DNA from: Saprospiraceae bacterium
GTDB lineage: Bacteria; Bacteroidota; Bacteroidia; Chitinophagales; Saprospiraceae
Assembly: GCA_020628755.1 (NCBI GenBank)
Contig: JAHDEQ010000074.1
Span: forward strand, 3,345-18,824
Length of the DNA stretch: 15,480 nucleotides
Direction of reading: 5' to 3'
Part shown: positions 15,308 to 15,480 of the stretch, in pieces
Layout of the letters: the number at the start of each line of letters is the position of its first letter
How positions within the stretch are numbered: position 1 is the first letter of the stretch
Notes under the pieces: model-generated
Database searches by the model: none
What the model was told of the DNA's origin: nothing
The model's input: only the letters and a program-made list of their open reading frames with translations
Made by a program: the position numbers and the translations under genes

Positions 15308-15480
15308 TCAATCGTAATCTGTTGTTAATAAAGGATGTGTTTATTTGTAAAACTCAATGGGAACAAAAACAAAAGGAAAAGTACAGGAAATCGCAAATTA
15401 ATCGCAAAAAAAGTATGCGCCATTAATAATTTGTCTTGTTACCCAATTCTATGTTATTAAATGCCGTGTAACTTAAATAA
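15308..15480. other. Upstream region of the LamG-like gene
   Basis: This AT-rich stretch must hold the promoter of the minus-strand gene cluster if those genes are cotranscribed. I found no exact match to the Bacteroidota TTG / TAnnTTTG promoter on the minus strand, and no hairpin or RNA gene. Confidence 0.3.

Noticed and set aside
15308..15480. Bacteroidota promoter on the minus strand
   Set aside because: No string matches TAnnTTTG with a properly spaced TTG; near matches such as the complement of CAAATTAA differ at key positions.

Overview
The window looks like a chromosome segment of a Bacteroidota bacterium that has a type IX secretion system (T9SS), most likely of the Saprospiraceae type. 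The DNA is AT-rich. Three of the five solid genes encode proteins with a signal peptide or an open 5' end and a C-terminal T9SS sorting domain (one type A, two type B, the 'gliding motility-associated' CHU_C class). Very long secreted proteins made of PKD/Ig-like and SprB-like repeats are typical of this group. The genus is an inference. No tRNA, rRNA, CRISPR array, insertion sequence or T9SS core gene was recognised.

Layout. Positions 2-2257 (+): 3' part of a large surface protein, cut by the window edge. It has nine roughly 41-residue Cys-containing repeats, about four SprB-like repeats and a type A sorting domain. Positions 2258-2988: a 731-base intergenic stretch with several small perfect palindromes and one doubtful 105-codon ORF. 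Positions 3004-10935 (+): a giant 2643-residue secreted protein with a signal peptide, a Cys-rich N-terminal domain, 27 Ig/PKD-like repeats that each carry a conserved Cys pair, one SprB-like repeat, one further beta domain and a type B sorting domain. Positions 10936-11083: three consecutive palindromes, then a long perfect hairpin that probably terminates transcription between convergent genes. On the minus strand, in transcription order: a LamG-like surface protein with a type B sorting domain (15307-14054), a DUF1573 lipoprotein with a TolA-like charged helix (14000-13332), and a TPR-containing soluble sensor histidine kinase (13258-11075).

How they may work together. The two plus-strand proteins are probably exported by T9SS and anchored on or released from the cell surface as long fibrous adhesins or matrix proteins. 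The three minus-strand genes are spaced 53 and 73 bases apart and could be cotranscribed. That would link a surface protein, a periplasmic lipoprotein and a cytoplasmic kinase, but no partner response regulator is present and the link is only positional.

Most notable observations: the giant protein has a span of about 2540 residues with no lysine and one arginine; it contains an exact-length 969-base in-frame tandem duplication of a four-domain block; the first gene shows a possible six-unit higher-order repeat; and palindrome clusters lie on both sides of the giant gene. I see no clearly new enzymatic or defence system.
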